Origin: Panulirus ornatus
Taxonomy: Eukaryota; Arthropoda; Malacostraca; Decapoda; Palinuridae
Reading direction: 5' to 3'
Assembly: GCF_036320965.1 (NCBI RefSeq)
Contig: NC_092225.1
Location: forward strand, 56,978,424-57,042,423
DNA length: 64,000 nucleotides
Shown here: piece after piece, positions 24,216 to 36,830 of the stretch
Layout: each line of letters begins with the position of its first letter
Position numbering within the stretch: the stretch's first letter is position 1
Position numbers and translations under genes: made by a program
Notes under the pieces: model-generated
The model's database searches: none
What the model was told of the DNA's origin: nothing
What the model saw: only the letters and a program-made list of their open reading frames with translations

Positions 24216-25070
24216 GAAGAGATGTGGAAGACGAGAACAGATAAGGAAGATGTACGACAGAATAGATAAGGAAGGTGTAAGACAGAACAGATAAGGAAGG
24301 TGTAAGACAGAATAGATAAGGAAGGTGTAAGACAGAACAGATAAGGAAGGTGTAAGACAGAACAGATAAGGAAGGTGTAAAACAGAACACATAAGGAAGG
24401 TGTAAGACAGAACAGATAAGGAAGGTGTAAGACAGAACAGAGAAGGAAGGTGTAAGACAGAACAGATAAGGAAGGTGTAAAACAGAACACATAAGGAAGG
24501 TGTAAGACAGAACAGATAAGGAAGTTGTAAGACAGAACAGATAAGGAAGGTGTAAGACAGAACAGATAAGGAAGGTGTAAGACAGAATAGATAAGGAAGA
24601 TGTAAAACAGAACACATAAGGAAGGTGTAAGACAGAACAGATAAGGAAGTTGTAAGACAGAACAGATAAGGAAGGTGTAAGACAGAACAGATAAGGAAGG
24701 TATAAGACAGAATAGATAAGGAAGATGTAAAACAGAACACATAAGGAAGGTGTAAGACAGAACAGATAAGGAAGTTGTAAGACAGAACAGATAAGGAAGG
24801 TGTAAGACAGAACAGATAAGGAAGTTGTAAAACAGAACACATAAGGAAGGTGAAAGACAGACCAGATAAGGAAGGTGTAAGACAGAACATATAAGGAAGG
24901 TGTAAGACAGAAACAGAACAGATACGGAAGGTGTAAGACAGAACAGATAAGGAAGGTGTAAGACAGAGCAGATAAGGAAGGTGTAAGACAGAACAGATAA
25001 GGAAGGTTTAAGACAGAACATATAAGGAAGGTGCAAGACAGAAACAGAACAGATACGGAAGGTGTAAGTT
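24216..25070. repeat. 25-bp minisatellite, about 34 copies, with higher-order structure
   Basis: The unit is GATAAGGAAGGTGTAAGACA plus GAACA. Units with TGTAAAACAGAACACATAAG begin at 24376, 24476, 24601, 24726 and 24826, i.e. spacings of 100, 125, 125 and 100 bp (4 or 5 units). Two units carry a 6-bp insertion (24901 and 25032). Three overlapping minus-strand frames of 210-303 codons are Leu/Ser/Phe-rich repeat artefacts. Confidence 0.95.
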
Positions 25071-25746
25071 ACACACAGGATCTGATGGACACGCAAAAGG
25101 GGAAGGGGGCGGGATAGATGTTAATCTTGCTTTTAACGACTTAACTATATGCAAATCCAACGCAATCAAAAGAGAACGTACGAAGACAAACACCTTCGTA
25201 CAACGTCAAATGTTGCCTAAGAACAAAACATACGAACCCAGGGACATCAGAAGATAGAATACGACCTATCACCTGTGAATAACGCAGCACAAGAAACATC
25301 CCACGCAGCATGAAGGAACAGAAGGACATGATCTCCTGATCCCTGGAGAAGCTGGAGAAGGATTGTCAGAGATTCCGTGAACGTTACGAGGCATCTGTGA
25401 GAATAATATCTGCCCGTGACAGATGGAGAGGTGGGCGGACAAGAGTGTGGACGGGATGTGGGGGCGGGAGTTCATGGGAACTGGTGGAGAGGGAGAGGGA
25501 GCAACGCACGCGACCCTCTGAACTGGTGGAGAGAGATGGAGGGAGAGTGAGGTCACACTCGTGGAGGCCATGAGGTCTGTGAGGGGAGGGTTGAGGCCAG
25601 CGTGAGAGGTAGTGGGAGGTGAAGGTGAGGCAGGCATGGGGGAGGCCAAGTGAGCTGTGGTCGGGAAAGTCGGGCGGCAAACTCAGGGGCCCACATGTGG
25701 TGGACTGAGACGTTCCTCTGCTCGATGATAATGCAATATACCTCTG
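25071..25746. other. Unassigned sequence, GA/GGA-rich on the plus strand
   Basis: 25430-25660 is purine-rich on the plus strand (GGAGAGGGAGAGGGA), leaving Ser/Pro-rich minus frames open. No gene is recognised. Confidence 0.4.
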
Positions 25747-25797
25747 CCATCTGTTCTTGACGCTACCTCGCTCACGCGGGAAATGGCGAGCATGTAA
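25747..25797 (+). mobile_element. SINE-like element, 3' end fragment
   Basis: CTGTTCTTGACGCTACCTCG followed by CTCACGCGGGAAATGGCGAG matches the 3' end of the copies at 23684 and 59151; the rest is absent. Confidence 0.75.
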
Positions 25798-25951
25798 GGG
25801 GGGGAAAAATGTCGTATCTTAGGAAACCCTGCATACGTACGACGAACGAGAGGATGGGCATATATCCTGGCTGAGAGTGGCGACTGGTGCGTGGAGAAGG
25901 GCCAGCTGGAGGTGTCAAGTTCCTCGTCAGAACTGGGGGCGGGGGAAGGAT

Positions 25952-25954
<3 letters not shown>

Positions 25955-26027
<73 letters not shown>
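25955..26027. repeat. (GA)n microsatellite
   Basis: A pure GA tract of about 73 bp. Confidence 0.98.
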
Positions 26028-26028
<1 letters not shown>

Positions 26029-26282
26029 CCAGTGGAGCCTGAGGAAGTAATCTCACTGGAGAGATAATCTGGATTATGGGAGACAGACAGATGGACAGAC
26101 AAACACACATCTATTCCATGACAGCAGGAGGAGGAGACAGGAGGAAAAAATACATCACTGTATATGACCACTGGAGGAGGGAAGGTGGAGCCATACATAT
26201 GACCACTACGAACTATACATACGAGGGATTATGAAGGATCTACGCATTGTTCATTATACATGATGGATTATGTGGATTTACA

Positions 26283-26284
<2 letters not shown>

Positions 26285-26319
<35 letters not shown>
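26285..26319. repeat. (CA)n microsatellite
   Basis: A pure CA tract of about 35 bp. Confidence 0.97.
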
Positions 26320-26321
<2 letters not shown>

Positions 26322-27133
26322 ATGCAATGAGGTATCTTGATATGTAATATTATGCAACACAAGTATCACGCACGATAAATATTATGAATATTAAGTGAGG
26401 TAATCATCAGCAAAGAAAACACTGCTGGTTCAGATCCAGCGTTGAGTGACACGAAGACACCACAGGTAGCACGATGCAACACACCCGCGGCACTACACAA
26501 GCCTGTACACTTCAGCCACTCAGGTGTGGTAACACTGTGGGTGTTACATAACAACACCTCGGTAATGTTCCACCACCATGACGCTAATGAGCGGGAAAAA
26601 AAAATTGCTTGAAGTGGCAAGAGACATTTGCCCATCTGTGAAATCTTATCTTACAGTGGCAAAAAATGAAGAGAGTGGGAAGATGTTTGTCTTCAACGAT
26701 AGTAATGTTGTGTAAGGGAGACACGTCCTTAGGTTATAGAACTGCAACGAGGTTTACTATCAGGAGAACATCGTGGTGGAGAGAAGGATCGAGTCCCTTA
26801 TATGACGAGGGAAGAGAAGGTTCTCATCACTACCTTGCAGTTCAAGCTGGATTAACTGAGAGGAGGGGATGTTCCCGTCTGTTTTTTAGTCATTCTTTGA
26901 GGTGGTGTGTGCGGTTGGTTGTGTGCTACAGCAAAGCAGCGTTTGGAAGAAATATGTATCACCAAGAGAGATGGTCCCTTCGTTTCTCCTTCCTGTTTGT
27001 GGGGCGTTCAAAATCAAGTCTGTGTATCCAATCCTCGCGATTTGCCATTCACCGGGACGTCCTTATCTTGAATATTGTCTAAATATTTTAGTCACTTTAC
27101 TTGCGAAAAGATAGAAAGACAGAACAGAGAGAG

Positions 27134-27136
<3 letters not shown>
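26320..27136. other. Unassigned sequence
   Basis: A 138-codon plus frame (26666-27082) is not repetitive but has no motif I recognise and no clear splice borders. Confidence 0.3.

Positions 27137-27209
<73 letters not shown>
27137..27209. repeat. (GA)n microsatellite
   Basis: A pure GA tract of about 73 bp. Confidence 0.98.
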
Positions 27210-27211
<2 letters not shown>

Positions 27212-28977
27212 AATTCCCGGAATGAGAGTGTAGTCTTATGATAGCCTGCCAGACGACTCAAGTTTCTTTGGGTCAGGAGAGAGGTTTAAAGATAACCTTC
27301 TACACAGGATGTGGTCAATATTTGAAGAGCTGTATGAGGCTAAATGTGTCCTGATTTCTCTAGAAGTAACAGAAACAGTATCGTGGGCGACCATTTACTT
27401 CGAATAAGGCAAAAAAAAAAAAACGTAGAGGTATTTTTCTCTCAACAGCATCATCAGATTTGTCTAAAGCAGCACCACAGATATGTTAAAAAAATAAAGT
27501 ACGAAAATAATATCTTCCAGTTCCTTTACTTAGAAATACTCCCTTACTGTTCCCCCTCACCTTGCCTTCCTCAGTAATATCATCCTTCCCGTTTCCACCC
27601 CTCACTGTGTCTCTACTATGTGTCAGGGGCTCCAGCGGCTACACATGATACAGACAACATGACATTTGGGTGACACACAGACTGACGTGAAATTGACTTC
27701 CCAGCAGCACCGACTAATTCGACCCATTCGCTCGGTCTTCCTCCCCACACCAAGGTGTTAATTTTGGACCAATGACCTCTACTCAAAGATCACCTGCCTC
27801 AGAGGGGTTGGGTGCTGCCACACACTGCTGGATACTTCGATCAGTGACTAAAGGACATCTCTTTCACTCCACTTCGTCAACCACGGCGCCAGCAGCCGGC
27901 ACGTTCATCCTATCCGACGCATCTTTCCTATGACGCTGTACCCTGCCTCGGTTTGACGGGTCCGGGTGGATGTTGTGTGCGTCATCAGCAGACGTCCCTG
28001 TGACCGCCAATCATCGACGAATCTACTTTGACCAACAGCGGCTCCTGACGCGGGACAGATCTTCAGTTTTAGCTCGGCCATGTTGGCGTGCATACATTCC
28101 CCCCTCAAGGACTGCTACCATGTCGCAAGGAGCTCGTTCTCCTTCGTCGGGAGTCGTCCAGAATGAGCCAATGCCTGCCATTCTACAATAACCTATTAAC
28201 ACCATTAGCATGGCTCCAGTCACTACCTTGGGGCCGAGTTCCTGAGTGGCTGCTGAAGCTGCCTGTCGGTAAACACAGCCGATGCTGGGAGATTCCGAGT
28301 TAACCGATGTTGCTACCGATCGAGGACTTCTGTCAAAAGAGTGTACCATTCGCCTCATTCCCCCCTCCCCCTTCCCTTTGCACTCTTGTAAACTCGCACG
28401 CGAGGTGCGCTTAATTCAGCAGATTTAAGTTATCTGTTATCATTCAGTACAATGTTGAGAGATGTATCCTCTTTCATTTTCTATACGAGATAAGCCAGAG
28501 CTCATCGAGTTGAACTGGGGGTGCTAGCCAATCGTTCGTCTGGAGGTGAGGGATGTGGTGGACTCTCCCAGTCCTTACTGTCGGAAGCAGGCGAGTTTAC
28601 ACGTCACCACTACCACTGAACTCTGACACTAACCCCTTTCCTCACTCCTAACTCCCCGGCAATACTACCTCCCCCATCTGCTACTATGTCCCTTTCCCCT
28701 CTCTTGACACCCCTGCGCCCCAGCTCTCCCTCCCCGGATCGTGCGAGACACAGCACATAACTATGATCGAACACGTGTCTCATACATTCCCAGTCGCCCT
28801 CCTCCTCCACCCCACCAACATAACGTAGCACCACAAATACGCACAGCTACTGTAGGACCGGCATACTGCCACTGTGACACTATACGTTAGTGGTATGTCA
28901 AGATACACTGTTTGTTTTACTCCATTACTCCCTGAGATTCTTTTCAAGACAGGGCTCAAGGAGACATACATTATCGA

Positions 28978-28979
<2 letters not shown>
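27210..28979. other. Unassigned sequence, GC-richer block at 27700-28330
   Basis: Overlapping frames on both strands (for example 28358-28023 minus, 111 codons) occupy the GC-richer block; none has a recognisable domain. Confidence 0.3.

Positions 28980-29031
<52 letters not shown>
28980..29031. repeat. (GT)n microsatellite
   Basis: A pure GT tract of about 52 bp. Confidence 0.98.
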
Positions 29032-29033
<2 letters not shown>

Positions 29034-31161
29034 TGCTTCCAGCAGGACCAATAGGAGTCACCAGGACTATTGCTGCTGCTCCTCTTACTGCTTTGTTTGT
29101 TGACATGTGTTTCATAGTGTACGAGTAACTTCGTATATTGCACTAAAACGATGGGTTTGTCTGAGGTCATCATCTTCGGCGTTCTGCCCGCCAGCGGGTC
29201 GAGTTTCATGGGTTTAACTCTCGCCAAACTTCTCCCATCTTCAGCCATCCTCTTCATGTCGTCATAACTTTCCCAAGTCTTCACGTCAACCAGCATCCTT
29301 TTCCTTTCTCTTCCTTCTGGTATCGGAAACTCATTCTTTTCTTTCCACCGTCACATCTCTCAAGTGAACTTCTTTCGCACAATGTGTGTCCTATCCAATC
29401 TTAGTTTCCTTCGCGCGATCACATTTAGTAAACTCTTTCCCTTTTCTACTTGATACAAAAGTTCTTCTTTTGTTTTGACACTCTAACCAGAGTATCTTTA
29501 TACTTAATCTAAAGACCCTAATCTCAACATCTTCGATTTGTTTTTAATCTTTTACTAGATCTTAAGGTCCACGTCTCTGCACTTACAAAATTACGTTATC
29601 TCGTTATTTCAGCTTCATCTTAAGCCTGCCTGTGAGCAACCTTTTGTTTATATCAAATCCTGTTCTGCCCAGAGCAATTCTAGCCTATACTTCCCCGTTA
29701 CAGTCTCCACTACAAGATGCAGCACTTCCTAAGTACGTAAAATACTTTCCGGAAATCCTCGAGACTTTGATCTTCCTTACAGTTGCAATCATTTACATTA
29801 CATACACCTTCTCACATTTCATTCTGCGGATACCTTCCTGTTCTACCTTAAACTAGTGACAATCCGCTGGAGACCTTCTGTGCTACTGGCACATGCCGTC
29901 ATCAGCATCCCCGAGGACAGGGCATTGACTGAATACTGTTGAATACATCATGGGTGCTTGGTCGAGCTGGCGAGGTGTTCCCTGCTCCAGCATGTTGCCG
30001 AGTTAGCCAGGCTAACATCAATGGTTGGCTTTGCTCCTGACACTCGCTGGGTGGGGGACCTCGCCTCAGTGGGAAGTGGTCTTATTAAATCTTTGTTTGT
30101 ATCACATTTATGCTGCAGTTCCGTAGGACAACAGCTTAGCACAGCCTCTGTCATACTGGAACACTGACGTAAGAGGTGCATTTCGAACATTCAGAGGAAT
30201 TCTAAGTGCCAGGGATGAACGAATATTACAAATCTAATAAGAAAAATAAAAGAATTTTGGCTTCTTTCGTCTATGAGAGAAAAAATTCTATGACAAAGGA
30301 AAACGGAATGATCGAATTGATGTGATTCAGCGAAAGAAAATCAGGTTAAAACACACGTAAAAAAATGTGATGTTCTTTCATAAGGTAGGTCGGTAGTGAC
30401 CCCTGGACTTAATCCATGGTATAAATACGTTTATATACACCAACACTCGCCAGTGTTACGCTCCCTCTTAAACCTCTACATTATACTCTCTGATGCTGCC
30501 CCTCTCACTATATGAACTCTCCCTCTGTCACTCTCCTTGTGGTTGGGTCACTCTCCCCCCTGCATCACACAACAAAACCCAAACTCTCCACATCATGTTC
30601 CCTTCAAATTACAACACAACCTAAGTCCCATTCTCTCTATATCATCATCATCATCATAATACTCAAGTTACCCCACACAGCAAGTCACTTCCTCCCCCCA
30701 TCTCCCTCACTCTCCCTGCACCACGGTGCCAGTGGTGAGGACAAGAAGCCCTGACGTGCAGCGCGGAGGAGTGTGTGTGTGGAGACTTGACCGTGATACC
30801 AGCGATAACACGAACCGTTTCCTTATCTTGGTATACGCTGCGATGCTCTTACAAAGAATTCGATGCATCGTTTTCTCTTATGGTATAATCTCCGTGATAA
30901 TTGTATCATAAACTTCCTATTTTCTTTTGCACGAGTAGGTAATACGAAACAAATAATTACGTAAAAAAAAAGAGACATGCACAGGGAAAACGAATGGCAA
31001 ACACTCACCCAACGGAAAACGCGATGCAGGCGTACGGATGACCATCTGAAACAAAAGAAGATAAAATGAGAAACGATGAAGCAATGAAGGCCAAGTGGCG
31101 TGAGTGATATGAGGGGACTGCTGGGCGACTGGGCAGCCACTGTGAGAACTCATTCAGTGAG
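29032..31161. other. Unassigned unique sequence
   Basis: Mostly pyrimidine-biased or mixed DNA. A short (ATC)n lies at about 30641-30658. No exon or repeat family is recognised. Confidence 0.4.
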
Positions 31162-31325
31162 GCTGATGAGTTAATACCTCTCACAACCCCGGGTGATGAG
31201 TTAATACCTCTCACAACCCCGGGTGATGAGTTAATACCTCTCACAACCCCGGGTGATGAGTTAATACCTCTCACAACCCCGGGTGATGAGTTAATACCTC
31301 TCACAGCCAACCCCGGGTGATGATG
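31162..31325. repeat. 30-bp minisatellite, about 5.4 copies
   Basis: The unit is GGTGATGAGTTAATACCTCT plus CACAACCCCG; copies are identical except the last, which carries a 4-bp insertion (ACAGCCAACC). This is a very recent expansion. Confidence 0.97.
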
Positions 31326-31904
31326 GGGGAAAAAAAAAAATGTTTCCTTTACGACAGAACAAGATGGCTTTCCCATGACTATCACCAATACTAGTTAGTG
31401 AAGGGTTGGTCCTCGTTGGTGATGGACAAGTAATTATTTTTTGTTTTGTGATAATGATGGAAATCGAATGCTTTAATTACCCTGGATATAACAGTAATCA
31501 GTACTGAGTGAACTCACACATGCTCTGATATCAATTCATAATTTACAGCTGCAAAAAAGACTGTTTAAAATCTTTTAAGTAAAAAATTATAATCTATGTA
31601 AACATAACTTACTGGTTAAAATGTAAATGAACTTTATTCAACTTCTTTTTTGTATAAATTAATACGACTAATTTCTATCGTTTTTGGAACGCCATTTTGA
31701 ATATATAAATTCACTGTTACACCTGTATAAAGAAAACAGTTATTATGACTTGCAAATACCATTTAAAGAAAATGAAAGGAAAAATTTGTTATCATAGTTT
31801 TTGATACAATTCATTAACATCCACATGTATACTCTACCTCATAATCAGAAAATCTATGAAAGTCTTTTATCATTCTATAGAATTCTTCCTTTTTGATAAT
31901 GACC
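31326..31904. other. AT-rich unassigned sequence
   Basis: AT-rich DNA without frames over 60 codons. Confidence 0.45.
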
Positions 31905-32034
31905 AAAAATATTTAACATCAATTTCCCTGTTCCACCAAAATATATTTCTATATAATTTTCGATAGATCAAAAATATTTATCACTCGTTTCCCCTGTTCC
32001 AGCACAATATATTTCTTTCATATTTTCTCATCGT
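31905..32034. repeat. 65-bp diverged direct duplication
   Basis: AAAAATATTTA...CCCTGTTCCA...AATATATTTCT occurs at 31905 and again at 31970, exactly 65 bp apart. Confidence 0.8.
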
Positions 32035-32302
32035 CCACAATATTCTTGTGTGTGTTTCCCAAGACCCGACGTTCTTCTCTGAGCTTCCAAGAACATATAT
32101 TACAAGGATCAGTACTGACCCATCCCGCCTGATACAGAACAAGCGACTGCAGAGAAAAGGCTTAATAATAACAAGCAAGGAGAAAGGGAAGTGGACTTAC
32201 GTATTGGCGTGTGTAAAGGGCTTACCGACCATACACAGACACACACACAGACACACACACACACACACTGGTAGGCCAGGGGTATCTAGTCCCCCCCAGA
32301 CC

Positions 32303-32515
32303 AGCCCAGTCTCCAGCACGACAGTATAGTCTGCTGTGTTCCACCCAGGCCCTCAGTACTCGCTGTCCAGCCAGTCTCCAGCACGACAGTATAGTCTGCT
32401 GTGTTCCACCCAGGCCCTCAGTACTCGCTGTCCAGCCAGTCTCCAGCACGACAGTATAGTCTGCTGTGTTCCACCCAGTCCCTCAGTACTCGCTGCCCAG
32501 CCAGTAATCCTACCA
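32303..32515. repeat. 65-bp minisatellite, about 3.2 copies
   Basis: CTCCAGCACGACAGTATAGT recurs at 32311, 32376 and 32441, followed each time by CTGCTGTGTTCCACCCAG and CCCTCAGTACTCGCTG. Copies are almost identical. Confidence 0.95.
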
Positions 32516-32551
32516 TAAATTTCACATTGCCCGCACCACATGTTGCTGGAG

Positions 32552-32625
32552 GCTTGTGTGGACTCCGGCGGTCACTGGTGAGGGTGTGTGGACTCCGGCG
32601 GCCACTGGTGAGGGTGTGTGGACGC
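32552..32625. repeat. 30-bp tandem duplication
   Basis: TGTGTGGACTCCGGCGG followed by (T/C)CACTGGTGAGGG is present twice plus a partial third copy, next to the 65-bp array. Confidence 0.9.
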
Positions 32626-32647
32626 TCTGGGTACAACAAAACGCGGC

Positions 32648-32649
<2 letters not shown>

Positions 32650-32724
<75 letters not shown>
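32650..32724. repeat. (GA)n microsatellite
   Basis: A pure GA tract of about 75 bp. Confidence 0.98.
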
Positions 32725-32728
<4 letters not shown>

Positions 32729-33225
32729 GGGCGAGCCAGGGCAGCCACTGATCCCGGAGGATACAATATCGAGATCAAATCCCTCAACAAAATCCTCATT
32801 CCCATGCGGAGTATGTATGAAATCCCCCGTGCTGTAGGCAGGCATGGAGCCAAAATCCCTCTTAATCCGGGCGACGCAATTGCAATTGCGGACACTCCTG
32901 GAATGCGAAACAATTTGAAAAAAAAACAAAAAAAAAATTGTTAAGACTTTATGTCGTTCGAAGGATGAACAAACGGTACGTGTTGTTGTTCAACAGAACT
33001 CGATGGAAATCACTCAGGAAGGGATACTTTCGTGTGTGTGTGTGTGTGTGTGTAGTAACCGAGCTTGCAGAGCGAGTGTGGGGTTTACCACAGTCTCTGC
33101 TGAATGACCAGTTTCAGACCTACTTACCAGACGCTCAGTCAGTTAGGCAGGCAAGGAAGGATGATAATAACTCACTCAAGTATCGCAAAGTTGATGCAAA
33201 GAAGATATCTAACCCAACTCCCCTC

Positions 33226-33228
<3 letters not shown>

Positions 33229-33291
<63 letters not shown>
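33229..33291. repeat. (AT)n microsatellite
   Basis: A pure AT tract of about 63 bp. A short (GT)n lies at 33032-33052. Confidence 0.97.
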
Positions 33292-33295
<4 letters not shown>

Positions 33296-33383
33296 CCCTC
33301 GACACCAATAACCCATAGTAATCTCCCAAGTGAGTAATCAGGAATCTATTTTGTTTAAATCACTTGACATCCCAAAACAAATG

Positions 33384-33384
<1 letters not shown>

Positions 33385-33439
<55 letters not shown>
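33385..33439. repeat. (CT)n microsatellite
   Basis: A pure CT tract of about 55 bp. Confidence 0.98.
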
Positions 33440-33442
<3 letters not shown>

Positions 33443-34524
33443 TTGTGAGGATCAATCCTAACCTCTCGAAATACCGTTAAGAAAGACGTGGATCTGTCTA
33501 CACTGTGCAATCCTCCACACGACTCACACTAAAGCTGTCATTTCCCAAACTGCCAACCACATGCTACAGTCTGCGGTCATCCCCTAAACTGACCATATTT
33601 ATCATACGATAACCATAACAGGATCTACTGTCTCATTATCAATAAAGGAAAATATAATCTGAATAGTTCATGTTGGTATATTCAGAAACTTCACGACACT
33701 GAACTGAACCTTACAAAGCAAGACTTACTCAAGAAAATATTAGCACACTTCTATGAATTAAGAATACCAACGTATTTACGAATTATGTATAAACTCGCAG
33801 CGTTACAATAGACGTACAGAAATCCTACATCATATCACATACTTGAAAGAATTCGCACCACTGAAGGCATCGACTGAATGCCTAATCGTGAAGGTAAAAT
33901 CGATGAACGATACCCACTACCTGGGTAAGATCCATCATCATGTTAGAGATGCCATGTACTTCACAATGAAATTCTAAAAACGTCCCCCCCAAATATTACA
34001 CCACCAGCGAGTGTGTCACCATTCTTCAGCATTCACAGACGAAAAAAAATAATCGAACATCCAATATTTGAAAATAATGGTAAAAAAAAGGAGACGAATG
34101 ATTTGATTCCTCTATGAATCACACGAATGAATGAACGATTCACTGGGTTTCGTGTTTCTCTTACTCCCATCACGAACGGTGTTGCACACAGGATTCAATT
34201 CTACTTGTTATATCGGAAGTGTGCTTTAGGCTGCAAGACCCTCTGGACACCTCGGCGATATGCCTCCACATCCGAAATCAATGGCGCGCCTGGGTACGTT
34301 CTATGTTTACCTTCGTTGGTCATGCAAGAATGACGTGAATCCGTCGCGTCATGCGCCCCAGCACACTGTGAGGACGGATGTGAATATCACGGATGAATTA
34401 GATGATGAAATATATGAATGAGGAGAAAATCCGATTCAATTTATTCAGAGCAAATTCTGAAAAATATACATAAAATTTTCCTTCTGTGTGTTTACTGAAG
34501 CAGTGCATGCTTGTTTGCCCCTAC

Positions 34525-34527
<3 letters not shown>
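33440..34527. other. Unassigned unique sequence
   Basis: Mixed DNA without recognised features; the 68-codon frame at 34127-34333 is not recognised. Confidence 0.4.

Positions 34528-34564
<37 letters not shown>
34528..34564. repeat. (GT)n microsatellite
   Basis: A pure GT tract of about 37 bp. Confidence 0.97.
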
Positions 34565-34566
<2 letters not shown>

Positions 34567-34663
34567 GTTTTTCTTTATGTCTGTCTTTTTATGAATGTCT
34601 GTTTGTCTGTATGCATGTACTTGATCGTTAGTGTGTTATGAATATGTTTTTGTACGATACCAT

Positions 34664-34666
<3 letters not shown>

Positions 34667-34723
<57 letters not shown>
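34667..34723. repeat. (AT)n microsatellite before an antisense LINE
   Basis: A pure AT tract of about 57 bp, separated from the LINE terminus by a T-rich tail region. Confidence 0.96.
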
Positions 34724-34726
<3 letters not shown>

Positions 34727-34754
34727 TTCTTTTCTTTTTATTTTTCATTTATTT

Positions 34755-35310
34755 TATTTTGCTTTGTCACTGTCTCCCGTGTTAGCGAGGTAGCGCAAGG
34801 AAACAGACGAAAGAATGGCCTAACCCACCCATATACACATGTATATACATACACATCCACACACGCAAATATACATACCTATACATGACGACGTATACAT
34901 ATATATATACACACACAGACATATACATATATACACATGCACATAATTCATACTGCCTGCCTTTATTCATTCCCATCGCCACCTCGCCACACATCAAAAT
35001 AACAACCCCCTCCCCCAAATGTGCGGGAGGTAGCGTAAGGAAAAGACAACAAAGGCCACTTTCGTTCACATTCAGTCTCTAGCTGTCATGTAATAATGCA
35101 CCGAAACCACAGCTCCCTTTCCACATCCAGGCCCCACACAACTTTCCATGGTTTACCCCAGACGCTTCACATGCCCTGGTTCAATCCATTGACAGCACGT
35201 CGACCCCGGTATACCAAATCGTTCCAATTCACTCTATTCCTTGCACGCCTTTCACCCTCCTGCATGTTCAGGCCCCGATCACTCAAAATCTTTTTCACTC
35301 CATCTTTCCT
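34755..35310 (-). mobile_element. LINE 3' end fragment, long 3'UTR
   Basis: On the minus strand this holds the last codons of ORF2 and the complete long 3'UTR, with Arg CGA at the position that is TGA elsewhere, ending at GACAGTGACAAAGCAAAATA. It is cut at its 5' side at CTTTCC (35310). Confidence 0.9.
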
Positions 35311-35355
35311 ATGACTCATAGGAATATCTTGATCACGCGCAAAATTGAGATCCTT

Positions 35356-35359
<4 letters not shown>

Positions 35360-35445
<86 letters not shown>
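35360..35445. repeat. (AT)n between unassigned sequence and SINE
   Basis: A pure AT tract of about 86 bp ending at a SINE-like copy. Confidence 0.97.
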
Positions 35446-35448
<3 letters not shown>

Positions 35449-35564
35449 CCCTGGTGATAGGGAAGAAAGAATACTTAAGACTTAATCCCTATGTGTAGCC
35501 GGAAGCGACTAAAAGGGAAGGTAGCGAAGGATAATCCTCCCCTCCTGTTTTACTTTTCCAAAAG

Positions 35565-35566
<2 letters not shown>
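35446..35566 (+). mobile_element. SINE-like element, diverged 5' half
   Basis: It matches the SINE start (ATCCCTGGTGATAGGGAAGA), GCGACTAAAAGGG and AATCCTCCCCTCC with many differences, and ends at AAAGAAG where (TG)n begins. Confidence 0.75.

Positions 35567-35629
<63 letters not shown>
35567..35629. repeat. (GT)n bridging SINE and LINE fragments
   Basis: A pure GT tract of about 63 bp with a SINE fragment on its left and a LINE fragment on its right. Confidence 0.97.
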
Positions 35630-35632
<3 letters not shown>

Positions 35633-36010
35633 AAAGGCTGACAAAGAGGATATTTGTGTCACAAGCGGGGGAACAAGAAGAACGGAGGGACCAAATCAGA
35701 GATGGAAGAATGGAGAGAAAAAGATTGTAAGCAATCGGGACCTGAACATGCAGGGGGATGAGAGGCGTGCACGGTAAAGAGTGAATTGGAACGATGTGGT
35801 ATACAAGATTCAATGTGCTTGTCAGTGGACTGAACCAGGGTATGTGAGGCGTCCCTGTTAACTACGAAAAGGTCTGTGGGGCCTGGTTGTGGATAAGGTG
35901 CTGCGGTTTCGTTGCATTACTTATGATATCTAAAGAATGCATGTGAGCGGATGTTGCCTTTCTTCGTGTACTCTCAGTGCAGCCTTGCTACCGCGAGGAA
36001 TGGCGATCAA

Positions 36011-36011
<1 letters not shown>
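35630..36011 (+). mobile_element. Old LINE fragment (ORF2 end and 3'UTR)
   Basis: GAGGAAAGGCTGACAAAGAG matches the RLTKR codons; later blocks include CGGGACCTGAACATGCAGG and GAATTGGAACGATGTGGTAT, then diverged 3'UTR. It is more decayed than the other copies. Confidence 0.8.
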
Positions 36012-36065
<54 letters not shown>

Positions 36066-36077
36066 CGCATGTGTGTG
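36012..36077. repeat. (GT)n-(GC)n-(GT)n compound tract
   Basis: GT repeats pass into GCGCGCGCGC and back to GT, a Z-DNA-prone tract directly after a LINE fragment. Confidence 0.95.
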
Positions 36078-36485
36078 TATTCTTAATGTGCACCTCTGGC
36101 GAAATTGGAATATGAATTATGCAGTATGAGTATACTTATTATCCCTGTAAAGATTGTAAACTATTGTGAACTATGAGAGTAAAAACAGAGAAAACCTTTA
36201 AATTTGTCTGAGATTTAGTATACTAGAGCTGTCTGACTTTCTCTTAGTAAATTGAAGTGATAATTTACGACTTGAGGCTTCGAACAAAGCAACTGGCAAC
36301 GATGAGGCTAATAGTAACGTCCTATTGGTACTGAGGCGAGCTTCTTAATGTCAACCGAGACAAGTTTAGCGAGGAGGTCTTCTTCAGTGAGAGACGACGA
36401 ACACTCAGGGCACAGTGTACATAGACGAGGAGACTGAGTGAATGTAAGTACTGTCCACCCAGACCCAGGTTTATGAATCAACCTT

Positions 36486-36489
<4 letters not shown>
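36078..36489. other. Unassigned sequence
   Basis: Nothing recognised. Confidence 0.4.

Positions 36490-36551
<62 letters not shown>
36490..36551. repeat. (AT)n microsatellite
   Basis: A pure AT tract of about 62 bp. Confidence 0.97.
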
Positions 36552-36553
<2 letters not shown>

Positions 36554-36673
36554 CTGAGTCGACGGGGAAATGAAACACGATAACCTCCAAAGTGCACTTT
36601 TGTGTAATAATCACACCATCAGGTGAGATACAAGAAAGAAATATAACAGTCACTTGATATAACTATCTATTTA

Positions 36674-36674
<1 letters not shown>

Positions 36675-36758
<84 letters not shown>
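36675..36758. repeat. (CT)n-(AT)n compound microsatellite
   Basis: About 16 bp of CT followed by about 68 bp of AT. Confidence 0.96.
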
Positions 36759-36761
<3 letters not shown>

Positions 36762-36830
36762 GCACTGTAAGTAGCCTTTCAAACTCTAAGCTTAGAGTTG
36801 TCACATACCTCCAACTGTAGTATCTTACTA

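Noticed and set aside
24174..25096. Minus-strand Leu/Ser/Phe-rich frames up to 303 codons, superficially membrane-like
   Set aside because: All frames are read from the 25-bp tandem repeat; three frames are open at once.
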